Of a DNA stretch of 53,401 bases, positions 48,401 to 53,401 are shown piece after piece. Numbering within the stretch: the stretch's first letter is position 1; every line of letters starts with the position of its first letter. The stretch spans positions 1-53,401 of the forward strand of contig NZ_JAIUHG010000037.1 in NCBI RefSeq assembly GCF_020164955.1, given 5' to 3'. The notes under the pieces were generated by a model. That model had not been told where the DNA came from. It saw nothing but the letters and a program-made list of their open reading frames with translations, and did not search any database. The position numbers were made by a program, and so were the translations under genes. The DNA is from Mesorhizobium sp. CA8. GTDB lineage: Bacteria > Pseudomonadota > Alphaproteobacteria > Rhizobiales > Rhizobiaceae.

Positions 48401-50896
48401 ATAGGGCGTGTTGGTGGCGCCGCCGGCGTCGCTCACGACATTGCCATTCGCCCAAAGAGCGGCGTTGTCCTGGTTCACATAGGCTGTGAATGCCTGGATG
48501 TTGCCGCCAGACACCTGGGCATAATCGATACTGCTTCCGGTGCCGACGGTCGCCCAGCCGAGCGTGCCGTCGGCATTGCTGGTGGTGATGGCGCCGTTGG
48601 CCGGCAGCACGAAATTGACCAGCCCTCCGGTGCTCGCCATAGCCCCCAGATTGAGCGTGGCGCTGCCGCCCGCGCCCGAGGTGACGCTGATCGTGCTGCT
48701 GCCGGCGGTGGCCGTCATGCCGTTGAACGTCTGGGTATTTGCCTGGCCTGCGGCACCGGTCATCGAGAAGGTGCCGCCGCTCATGTTGAGCGTGGAGGAA
48801 GCCGAGACGATGTTGCTCAACGGCGCGCCCGCCCCGGCGAAGTTCAGCGCCAATGTGCCGCCATTGACGGTCGTAGCGCCGGTATAGGTGTTGGTCCCCG
48901 ACAGCGTCAGCGTGCCGGTGCCGCGCTTGATCAGCGATCCCGTGCCGGTGATGGCGCCGGCATAGCTCGTGGTTGTCGAGCCGTTGATGGTAGCGTTGTT
49001 GGCGCCGAGCGCCACCGCGCCGCCGGTGCCGGCGAGCGAGGAGAAGGCAAGGTCGAACCCGCCGAGATCGAGCGTACCGCCATTGACGATCGCGTTGGGC
49101 GCCGAGCCGAAAGCCTGGGCGTTGCCAGCCCGCAACGTACCACTCTGAACCGTGACGCTTTGCGGTGTGGTGGTGTTGGCGCCAGAAAAGGTGTTGGCCG
49201 CGGTGAGCACCCACACATCGGAGGCGCCACCGTTCATCACCAGGTTGCCGACGCCCGAGATTACACCGGAGAACGTGTTGTTGCCGGCAAAGCTGCCACC
49301 CAAGGTAAGGGTGCCGTTCTGAAGCGTCGTTGCACCGCTCAGCGTCAGGGCTCCCGTGCCGTCATTGCTGATGCGGCCACTGCCATTGACCTGCATTGTG
49401 CGGTTGCTGCTGGCACCCGAACCGATGTAACTCAGCGTCCCACTGTTGAAGGTAATTGCAGGATTGGTGCCGAGAGCGGTGGCGACTCCGAGCGAGCTGT
49501 TAGTGCCCGTGTCGGCAAGGACGCTGGCGCGCACGGTCACGCCATTGATGTTGATCACACCGGTATAGGTGTTGCTGCCGCCCAGGGTGATGGTACGCGT
49601 CGGACTGGATCCGGCACCACTGCTGGTGAAAGTAATCCCAACGCCACCACCGCTGATCACTCCCGAAAGTACGAGATCGGCGGTTTGTGCGTTGAAAATG
49701 CCAGCGTCGGAAGCCGCCATGTTGCCGGTCAGCGTCAATGTGCCGGTGCCCGCGTTGGTGATCGCGGGATATCCGTAGAAGTTCCGCAGCAAAATGAAAT
49801 CGCGGTTGGAGCTGGCCCCTCCGCCGATGTAGTTGAAATTGGCACCACCATTGCCACCGGATGCAAGGACTATCGCAACGCCGGCTGTTCCCTTTCCCAC
49901 CGCGCTTGCAACGCCGTAGTCGGCGATCGAACTGACGCTGAACGCGTTGCCAAACTGCCCGGCGGAAAATGTCGTCTGCCCGGTGTAATCGTTGGCGTCA
50001 TTGGTCAGCGTCACATCCGCCACACTGCCGTTCACCGAGAGGCCGCCAGCGCCGGTAAAACGCGCCGAACCAACCCCCGCGCCTCCGATCGTTGCCGTGC
50101 CGCTGCTCAGAGTGACCACGCGTGTTGCAGCCAAAGCCCCACTGCTTAGCAGCGTGGTGTTGTTGGCAAGCGTAATGCCATTGCCGGCCGCGCCGAGTGC
50201 CACATCGCCATTAACGCTCAGCGTGCCTGCATTCACTGCGATGCCACCCGAGAAGGTGTTGGCGCCGTTCAGCACCAGCGCGCCAGCGCCGGCCTTCGTC
50301 AGACCAGCCGTCCCGGCAATCACATTGTTGAATGTGGCGCTGTCTGTGTTGCTAGGGTCGAGTGCGATGCCGGCGCTACCGTTAACGGTGATCGTCGGCG
50401 AGATTCCTCCCAGCGTCAGCGTACTGCCCGAGAACGTATAGGCGGTATTGGGAGAATTGAGATCGTCGAAGATCAGACTGTGGACGGTGATCGGGGCCGC
50501 GAGATTGACCGCGCCGACAGCCGTCCCGCCGAAGAAGGCGTCGTCGAGGTTGCCGTTGTTCCAGGTTGTATAGGGGCCGCTGAGGCCGTCGCTGTTCGGG
50601 CTCCAGAATGACGAAGTCGTGTCCCAGGTACCGCTGCCGCCGCGGCCGGCCGTGGTTTGGCTCGGATCCCAATAGCGGCTCGCGGCGCCGGCCTGGCCCG
50701 TTGCCAGCGCCATCACCATCGTCGCGGTTGCCAATTGCGCCAGATGCGGCGCGCAGCTCGCCACATGGCCTTTCCATTTGGTCATCCGCCCGCCGCGCAT
50801 CAGCCGCGGGCCGTACGCGGCGGCGCGGGGCGCGGTTGCCGGCGAGCGCTTTCCGCGCTTCAGGGTCTCAGCTGAACTATCCTGGAGCAGGCTCAT
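39452..50896 (-). CDS. Giant autotransporter adhesin (3814 residues)
   Basis: The start ATG 50896 follows AAGGGGG; an upstream extension to 50959 has none. Residues 1-72 form a long ESPR-like signal: a basic N-region (KRGKRSPATAPRAAAYGPRL), hydrophobic core (LAQLATATMVMALATG), cleavage near GAA. The passenger (about 73-3480) is almost wholly autotransporter-associated beta-strand repeats (GTNTYTGATTVNGGTL-type), so a very long right-handed beta-helix is expected. Between about residues 300 and 1700 a shorter unit recurs with SNLVLNGGTLQY and STDRGFTLG. Three larger copies occupy residues about 2025-3320. The C-terminal about 270 residues form the beta-barrel (WARIDAAHGKF through GKYSVYGEALAKTSLA), ending in GFSVRW with a terminal aromatic. 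Predicted surface adhesin or biofilm protein. Other-frame and antisense open frames over this span are repeat shadows. Confidence 0.92.
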   Translation of the reverse strand: MSLLQDSSAETLKRGKRSPATAPRAAAYGPRLMRGGRMTKWKGHVASCAPHLAQLATATMVMALATGQAGAASRYWDPSQTTAGRGGSGTWDTTSSFWSPNSDGLSGPYTTWNNGNLDDAFFGGTAVGAVNLAAPITVHSLIFDDLNSPNTAYTFSGSTLTLGGISPTITVNGSAGIALDPSNTDSATFNNVIAGTAGLTKAGAGALVLNGANTFSGGIAVNAGTLSVNGDVALGAAGNGITLANNTTLLSSGALAATRVVTLSSGTATIGGAGVGSARFTGAGGLSVNGSVADVTLTNDANDYTGQTTFSAGQFGNAFSVSSIADYGVASAVGKGTAGVAIVLASGGNGGANFNYIGGGASSNRDFILLRNFYGYPAITNAGTGTLTLTGNMAASDAGIFNAQTADLVLSGVISGGGVGITFTSSGAGSSPTRTITLGGSNTYTGVININGVTVRASVLADTGTNSSLGVATALGTNPAITFNSGTLSYIGSGASSNRTMQVNGSGRISNDGTGALTLSGATTLQNGTLTLGGSFAGNNTFSGVISGVGNLVMNGGASDVWVLTAANTFSGANTTTPQSVTVQSGTLRAGNAQAFGSAPNAIVNGGTLDLGGFDLAFSSLAGTGGAVALGANNATINGSTTTSYAGAITGTGSLIKRGTGTLTLSGTNTYTGATTVNGGTLALNFAGAGAPLSNIVSASSTLNMSGGTFSMTGAAGQANTQTFNGMTATAGSSTISVTSGAGGSATLNLGAMASTGGLVNFVLPANGAITTSNADGTLGWATVGTGSSIDYAQVSGGNIQAFTAYVNQDNAALWANGNVVSDAGGATNTPYFGTVAGNVQLGGLKYTAAANSTVTVGASNTLGVNGTILVAPSVGNSSMTITGGSLTGPAGGGTLGLLQNGGAGSNFTIGSTIVDNGGAVGFTKAGTAQATLSGANTYTGATTLGGGTLSVATIGNGGSASNIGASGSASSNLVLQSGTLNYTGATATTDRGFTLVNGGPSRTITVANAATNLTFSGLVTSPDDAGLTKAGPGTLTLANGANDYVGPTSITGGVLSVGTLANGGAVSGIGKSSNASSNLLLSGAGTLQYTGATTSTDRGFTLGAGGGGFDVANAGTSLTVSGTGVGPGGSGALVKNGAGTLILSGTNTYTGGNVVNAGTLVAGSAQALGLNTSLMTVNLGATLDVSGFPVTVGALANGAGGGGSVLLGSQTLTLLSNTGTFGGVVSGTGGLLVGNTQTMSGCNNTYTGGTTISGSLTTDCLANGGQASGIGASTSNPANLVLTGYGALTYTGPSVTIDRGFTDTSGGGARSTFAVANAGTTLELTGQVTGGGAWNKSGPGTLVLSGNNTLSGDILVAQGILRAGSNTAFGTAAINLNNTAGATLDVNNLNLSVRSLGGGGTTGGNVTLGSGTLTVAGGGGIYAGAISGTGGLTKSGSGVQTLTGCSSSYTGATTITGGTLAVSCLVNGGVNSAIGASSNTASNLVLNGGTLQYVGAGGSTDRLFTLGPSATSALDASGTGAIAFTNTGAIAFSSPNTAQTVTLTGANTGNNSLAALLADNGTGKTSLTKSGAGTWILNNPASTYTGVTSITGGVLGVSKLSNGGVASSLGASSNAASNLVLGNGATLRYTGTGDSTDRLFTLAAGSTSIESSGTGAVNFTNTGAVTYSGSGPRTIGLGGTNTGLNTMGGLITDGPGGATTLGKSGPGTWVLTGNNTFTGNTTINDGNLMIGNGGTSGNAGAGNVIIASATSTLSFNRSDSFNFTGTITPNPPGTGIGTIAQIGTGTTVLTAAGNNVGATRVDAGTLQVNGGLTTATVAMNGTGTLTVNGTVGAAAGATSTFTGDAGASTININNGGTLRANGDLGAGNDTVNVSGTLATGAAALNLGAGNDTLVLNDTAVFTGAGVDAGTGGETGPGDTLQVNTAAGRTLDGANVSNFETLAKQGAGTLTLTGNHSYSAGTTISAGTLQIGTGAVAGALATPSVTNNGTLAFNLNNTYAFDGAISGTGSVNKLGTGVTTLTGNNSYGGATNVNAGTLLINGNQSGATGQTNVASGATLGGTGTIGGSVTVADGGTLSPGGVGNAPGTLSINGNLALGNSNLNVNFGQANVVGGALNDLINVGGNLTLDGTLNVTQSPGGNFGPGTYRIISYNGSLTDNGLNVTDPNYFVQTSVANQVNLVNSAGLQLSYWDGDAGPHSNSIVNGGNGTWRAAGDQNWTDASGTFAAPFANASFAIFQGAAGTVTVDNTNGQVQAAGMQFATGGYLVQGGDIGLVGPQSTIRVGDGTAAGASYVATITSNLIGASQLVKTDLGTLVLSGTNSYSGGTAINSGTLQVGSNGSLGAASGGLSLNGGTLHTTDTFTSARAVTLNAAGGTFDTDSATKLTLTNTVSGAGALTKAGAGTLVLASDATHSGGTTITAGTLQVGNGGTAGSLAGNVSDNGTLAFDRSDTLSFGGVISGTGNLNQIGTGTTILTGDSTYSGGTTIAAGTLQLGNDGTSGSILGDVVDNGTLAFDRSDAVTFGGTISGSGGIRQFGSGSTTLTANNSYTGATVVDGGTLFVNGDQSAATGPTSVDAGGTLGGTGTIGGDVSVADGGSINPGAAGAAGTLTINGALGLSGGSSLNYDFGQANVVGGALNDLTVVAGNLTLDGTINVAVAPGGTFSPGIYRVISYGGTLTDNGLDVGTIPSPDFFVQTSVANQVNLVNTAGLLLNFWDGDAGPKNDGAVNGGNGTWQNSAGNDDWTEATGAINAPYQDNAFAIFAGAAGTVTVDNGLGQVSAAGMQFATDGYLIQGDDIALVGPQSTIRVGDGTAASATFVATIASNLTGGTQLVKDDLGTLVLSGTNSYSGGTAVNGGTVRISQDANLGAAAGGLSFDGGTLNTTADVTSARAVTLAGAGTFLTDAATTTTLSGGITGAGALTKDGTGTLVLTSNAAHTGGTTIAAGTLQVGNGGALGSLAGNVVDNGTLAFDRSDAITFGGVISGTGGLNQIGTGTTILTAANSYGGQTNVNSGTLLVNGNQAGATGLTAVAGGATLGGTGIIGGDVTMADGSTLSPGGSGNSAGALTINGNLTLSGGTSLAYNFGQANAPGGALNDVVNVGGNLTLDGTLNITATAGGSFGPGVYRVFNYNGSLIDNGLALTSPDYSVQTSIANQVNLINTAGQLLTFWDGDAGPKNNSVVDGGNGTWQVAGSGNNWTTPGGEVNAPWSNGQFAVFQGTPGTVTVDNGNGAVTVNGMQFAADGYRIQGDTITLTGGPAIINVGDGTSGSAGYKATIASDLVGNAGLTKVDYGTLILSGNSSYVGATTVQDGTLAAGKAGAFNATSAFTVQSGGTLDLAGFDQTVASLNNSGAVRLGAAAPGTVLTVSGDYVGNGGKILINAALDGDASATDRLVVHGGTSGTGILAVSNVGGAGAQTSEGIKIVDIDGSSAGTFTLAGDYVFEGDQAVVGGAYAYRLYKNGVSTPADGDWYLRSTLINQTGPLYAPSTPLYEAYAGVLQSFNELGTLQQRIGNRAWGEGATPQGADVPGQGPVDGNAIWARIDAAHGKFEPKTSTTGTDYDVTTWKLNAGVDGLLHESEAGMLLGGITVHYGTVSSDVSSTFGTGSISATGYGVGGTLTWLGNSGFYVDSQAQATWYDSDINSAVLGRLADGNKGFGYALSIESGQKIALRSNWSLTPQAQLSYSAVDFDTFTDRFGAIVSPGSGDSLVGRLGISADYEDQWADSAGQVSRAHVYGIANLYYDFLDGTDVDVSGVKLSSQNQKFWGGVGLGGSLDFGDGKYSVYGEALAKTSLASFGDSNVISGKLGFSVRW
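40930..44820 (-). repeat. Triplicated composite module inside the autotransporter
   Basis: Three successive copies, about 44820-43260, 43260-41890 and 41890-40930 (the last shorter). Each runs through NGNQSGATG/NGDQSAATG, FGQAN-GGALND, YWDGDAG or FWDGDAG, GNGTW, QFATGGYLVQG and IRVGDGT blocks, then AFDRSD-type repeats. Copy sizes of about 1.56, 1.37 and 0.96 kb point to internal duplication by recombination. Confidence 0.8.
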
Positions 50897-51593
50897 TGTT
50901 CCCCCTTGGCGCCAGCCTGGCGGGTCTCGCGACGAGTGGTCGCGATCTGGCGCGCACATGCGATTGCAATTGAAGATTCGGACCGAAGCCGGCTGCCGCG
51001 GATGAAACCGCCGGGATCACGCGATAGTCGCTGTCCGGCAAAGCTTGAGCTGAAAAGCGCATGCGACGGCAGCAACCGGTGCCTGTGAGATTTGAATGAT
51101 TCCGGTGCTGCGTAATCTGCCCCGCCCCCGAAGGCATCCGCCGGAAACCCGATGGGCTTGGGGCAAAATTGGCAATCCAGGGTTCTGCGGAACGCCGTTG
51201 CATCGCGTCAATGGTCGAGATCGCAAGCAGCCGGCCGAAAGGACGGTGCCTGTGCATCGAGCATGCCTGCAGCTCCTCGGAAATCGGCGGCGACAGGCGC
51301 GTGCTGCAACCCGCAATGTCGGGCAAAGCTCGGCATGTCCCCCGTCCTCCTCGGCACGTTTCGGCCCGCGAAGGCGCTTGGCGATGGTCGCCTGCCCATG
51401 CATCAGCCGTATGAAACCCAGCATGGTTTCAATTGATCTCAACAAGACATGATTCGAAGACTTACGTATTTCAAGAATCTGCTGTGATATTCGAAAAAGT
51501 CGACAAGACTTGGCAGCGGTTAACACCTTGTTACTTTAGATGTCGCTTTAGTAAGTCAGCAGTAACTTAGCCGGCGAGATGCCTAGGTCCGCT
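50897..51593. other. Leader/promoter region of the autotransporter gene
   Basis: About 700 bp without a supported gene between the AraC-type gene and the autotransporter, both leftward. The part at about 51430-51570 is AT-rich compared with the rest and includes a spaced inverted repeat (GTTACT at about 51531 and AGTAAC at about 51560). Short frames here lack ribosome binding sites. A promoter for the autotransporter is expected on the minus strand. Confidence 0.4.
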
Positions 51594-52142
51594 CTACGCT
51601 CGGGACCTGAAAGTAAACGCTCCCGCTTGCGCCTGCATCGGCGTTATTTCCCGATGCTTCTTCATCATCGTGGTGAGGTGGCTTTGGCTGGCAAAGCCGC
51701 ACTGATGTGCGACATCGGCGATCGACAGCCGTCCGTCGCTCAGCAGTTTCTCGGCATGATCCAGCCGCAGATCGAGAACATATTGATGGGGTGACTTCCC
51801 GAACGTTCTGGAGAAGGCGCGCGCAAAGTGAGAGGTTGAGAGCCCGCACACCGCCGCCATCTCGGCGACCGAGACCTTGCGGGAAAAATTCTCCGTCAAG
51901 AAGGACCGCAGGTTTCGCACGCAGCGAGCTGAGAGCCCGCCTTGAATGTTCTGCCGTGGCTGCCAGGCAGCCTGGAACCCGGACCGGGTTTCCTGAAGGT
52001 CGTCGTCGCGCCGCAAGTCGCCTCCAATGCCCAACCCGCGCTTGAGCAACCAGAGCGGGTGCAATTGGTTCCTTTCGACAAAAAAATCGTGATCCGAGGT
52101 GGATCTCGATCTGCCGAAATCACCCGACGCCTTCCGAGTCAT
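51594..52142 (-). CDS. AraC-family transcriptional regulator (short form)
   Basis: A 182-residue protein from ATG 52142 with a poor ribosome binding site. The C-terminal about 100 residues are a full AraC/XylS double helix-turn-helix: VSVAEMAAVCGLSTSHFARA, FGKSPHQYVLDLRLDHAEKL and IADVAHQCGFASQSHLTTMM. The first about 75 residues have no recognisable sensing domain, and the protein is about 100 residues shorter than usual, so it either lacks a ligand domain or is 5'-truncated. It lies upstream of the autotransporter on the same strand and may regulate it. A direct repeat lies 60 bp upstream of its start. Confidence 0.8.
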   Translation of the reverse strand: MTRKASGDFGRSRSTSDHDFFVERNQLHPLWLLKRGLGIGGDLRRDDDLQETRSGFQAAWQPRQNIQGGLSARCVRNLRSFLTENFSRKVSVAEMAAVCGLSTSHFARAFSRTFGKSPHQYVLDLRLDHAEKLLSDGRLSIADVAHQCGFASQSHLTTMMKKHREITPMQAQAGAFTFRSRA

Positions 52143-52201
52143 GATTAGGTTGCCGGCCAGACCAATGCAATCAAGGGATGTCCCAGGTGCAATCAGTTGG
52201 C

Positions 52202-52236
52202 CTGATTTTTCACCAATCCCTGATTTTCACCAATCC
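52202..52236. repeat. Adjacent direct repeat of a 17/18-bp unit
   Basis: Two abutting copies of CTGATTTTCACCAATCC, the first with one extra T. It is located 60 bp upstream of the AraC-type gene. AraC proteins commonly bind direct-repeat half-sites of about this length, so this is a candidate autoregulatory site; a simple duplication is the alternative. Confidence 0.6.
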
Positions 52237-52364
52237 ATGTGAAGTCCATAAGAAAGGTGGAATGGGCCTAACCAGCTCTTCACCATGCCGACAACTGCTA
52301 CGGAACCTTCACGATCGCAGCGGACTTTTGGGGTTTGTTGTGAAATCTAATGAAGAGGCCCGGC

Positions 52365-52670
52365 ATGAAAGTCACCGCAGCAGGCATCGACCGCATCAAG
52401 ATCGGCAATGCGGATGCAAGTGGCCAAGGCGCGCATTTTGTCGTTTGGCTTTATCTTCAGGTCGACGAAGGCGGCACACAGACGGGACAGGAACTGGTTG
52501 TGTCGGTGCCGTACGATGCGCAAATGACGTTCGATGATCTCGCTACCCAGGCTTTTGAGAAGGCGCACGCTATGCTTCGCGCCTGCTGCGAGATTGATGA
52601 GACCATGTGGTGGAAGCAGTTCAACCGCAGCCTGGCCCCTCTGCCCGAATGGACGCCTGGCGCCCAGTAG
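52365..52670 (+). CDS. Unrecognised 101-residue protein
   Basis: Start ATG 52365 has GAGG six bases upstream; an in-frame ATG at 52350 does not. The protein starts MKVTAAGIDRIKIG, with a strand-rich first half (HFVVWLYLQVDEGG, LVVSVPYDAQMTFDD) and a helix-rich second half (LATQAFEKAHAMLRACCEI). No signal, membrane segment or known motif. I do not recognise the family. It stands apart from neighbours, with about 220 bp to the AraC gene on the other strand. Confidence 0.55.
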   Translation: MKVTAAGIDRIKIGNADASGQGAHFVVWLYLQVDEGGTQTGQELVVSVPYDAQMTFDDLATQAFEKAHAMLRACCEIDETMWWKQFNRSLAPLPEWTPGAQ

Positions 52671-52919
52671 GCGGTAGGCGCCGAACCAAGCATCGAGGCT
52701 GGCTGGATGCCCGAACGCTGACATGCGGATAGGCGTCCACTTCGCATCGTCTTCTTCGGGCGCACGGCGACCTCCAGCATGTCACCTGAAGTGTCCGCTT
52801 CCGGGCGGAGGCAAAGTTTGCTCAATGGCTGACATGAGGCGCAGAGCTGCTGTTCACTTCAAGATCCAGGCCTGGCCTGCAGACAACGCCATAAGTGAAC
52901 TAGCGGCGTCGGAACCCCT

Positions 52920-53372
52920 TCAGGAGAGGCGCCGTCGCGCGCGCAGCAATTGGCGATAGCCGCGCTCGACCATCTTCAAGCCGTCGCGCACTAAGCGATG
53001 CGTCTGATAGCGAAAAGCCGAGTCGTGCCAGTCGGCGGCGCCGACCAGTCGCCGACCGAACAAGGCGGTCGCGACTTCAAAATGGGATGCCCGCTCTTGC
53101 CGGCCATCGAGGCATCGCAGCATGTGAGCACGGCGCCGCCGCTGGGTTGCGGTCAAGAGTGCGTCGGGAAGGTACTGCCTGTGGATCGAGCGGATGAACC
53201 GCTCGATGGCTTGCAGCCGATCATGCGCCATGTCGTCCAGCGGTATGATGCCGCTGCCCTCCCGCGTTTGCACATCCGGCGGAACCTCGACAAGGTTCAC
53301 GACCCCAGGGTTGATCTCCGGTGCAGACGCTAAATCCGAAGTTCGTATCGCATGCACATCAATAAGTTGCAA
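52920..53372 (-). CDS. Unrecognised basic protein (about 150 residues)
   Basis: An open frame beginning at TTG 53372 with no clear ribosome binding site; a GTG 15 bases further in (53357) or the internal ATG at 53231 are alternatives. The C-terminal two thirds are rich in Arg and predicted helical (HDRLQAIERFIRSIHRQYL, LVRDGLKMVERGYRQLLRAR), suggesting a nucleic-acid or protein-binding role. I do not recognise the family; coding character is plausible but not certain. Confidence 0.45.
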   Translation of the reverse strand: MQLIDVHAIRTSDLASAPEINPGVVNLVEVPPDVQTREGSGIIPLDDMAHDRLQAIERFIRSIHRQYLPDALLTATQRRRRAHMLRCLDGRQERASHFEVATALFGRRLVGAADWHDSAFRYQTHRLVRDGLKMVERGYRQLLRARRRLS

Positions 53373-53401
53373 TCGATGACCCGAAAAACCAAAAGTTGAC
53401 A

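Noticed and set aside
45681..49214. Alternative minus-strand frames (45681-47117, 47682-49214) of 478 and 510 codons
   Set aside because: Out-of-frame shadows of the autotransporter repeats, rich in Arg/His/Gln, without start signals.

Overview
The window looks like chromosomal DNA of an alphaproteobacterium of the order Hyphomicrobiales, most likely Mesorhizobium or a close relative. Reasons: high GC and dense translationally coupled operons; a DUF768 protein (12780-13108), a family I know mainly from Mesorhizobium; an ExoX-type exopolysaccharide repressor; and an IalB-family protein. No rRNA, tRNA or CRISPR array was seen. All assignments rest on reading translated sequence and motifs; no searches were run.

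Left end (1-9 kb), surface-glycan region: a leftward gene, running off the window edge, encodes a DUF4347 domain followed by over 320 residues of uninterrupted Thr-rich collagen-like G-X-Y repeats. A small unknown gene precedes it. Divergent from these are a 1254-residue multidomain glycosyltransferase/methyltransferase and a second glycosyltransferase; a GT25 enzyme follows on the other strand. 9-13.9 kb holds small accessory genes: HExxH metallopeptidase, zinc ribbon, ExoX-like, alpha/beta hydrolase, frameshifted DUF768, and an acylphosphatase-like protein without the catalytic Arg, preceded by an ATAG microsatellite.

13.98-22.16 kb, the most interesting block: eight co-directional genes, nearly all overlapping or nearly touching, encode a Rieske-only protein, an oxygenase catalytic subunit that has lost its Rieske centre, a GST-like protein, a purine/triazine-type amidohydrolase deaminase, and a complete BMP-type nucleoside ABC importer. 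The oxygenase/GST/separate-Rieske set resembles the NdmC-NdmE-NdmD N-demethylase of Pseudomonas putida CBB5. I infer import, oxidative demethylation and deamination of an N-methylated purine-like compound. No reductase is present in the window.

22.2-35.8 kb: an IS256-type transposase remnant, then a metabolic/redox region with three closely similar LysR regulators. One divergent LysR faces a five-gene operon (3-hydroxybutyrate dehydrogenase, DUF3734-type patatin, NDH-2, flavin disulfide oxidoreductase, peroxiredoxin-like protein). A cupin/MFS/DUF302 operon, two tandem paralogous small secreted proteins and a catalytically degenerate patatin follow.

36-38.6 kb: a compact bufferin (gig-type) operon with a DUF2282 precursor peptide, DUF692 MNIO enzyme, DUF2063 partner and DoxX protein, expected to act in copper or other metal stress. 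38.6-53.4 kb: a small oxidoreductase fragment, an IalB-family protein, a giant (3814-residue) autotransporter with triplicated internal modules, a short AraC-type regulator with a direct repeat upstream, and two unrecognised genes.
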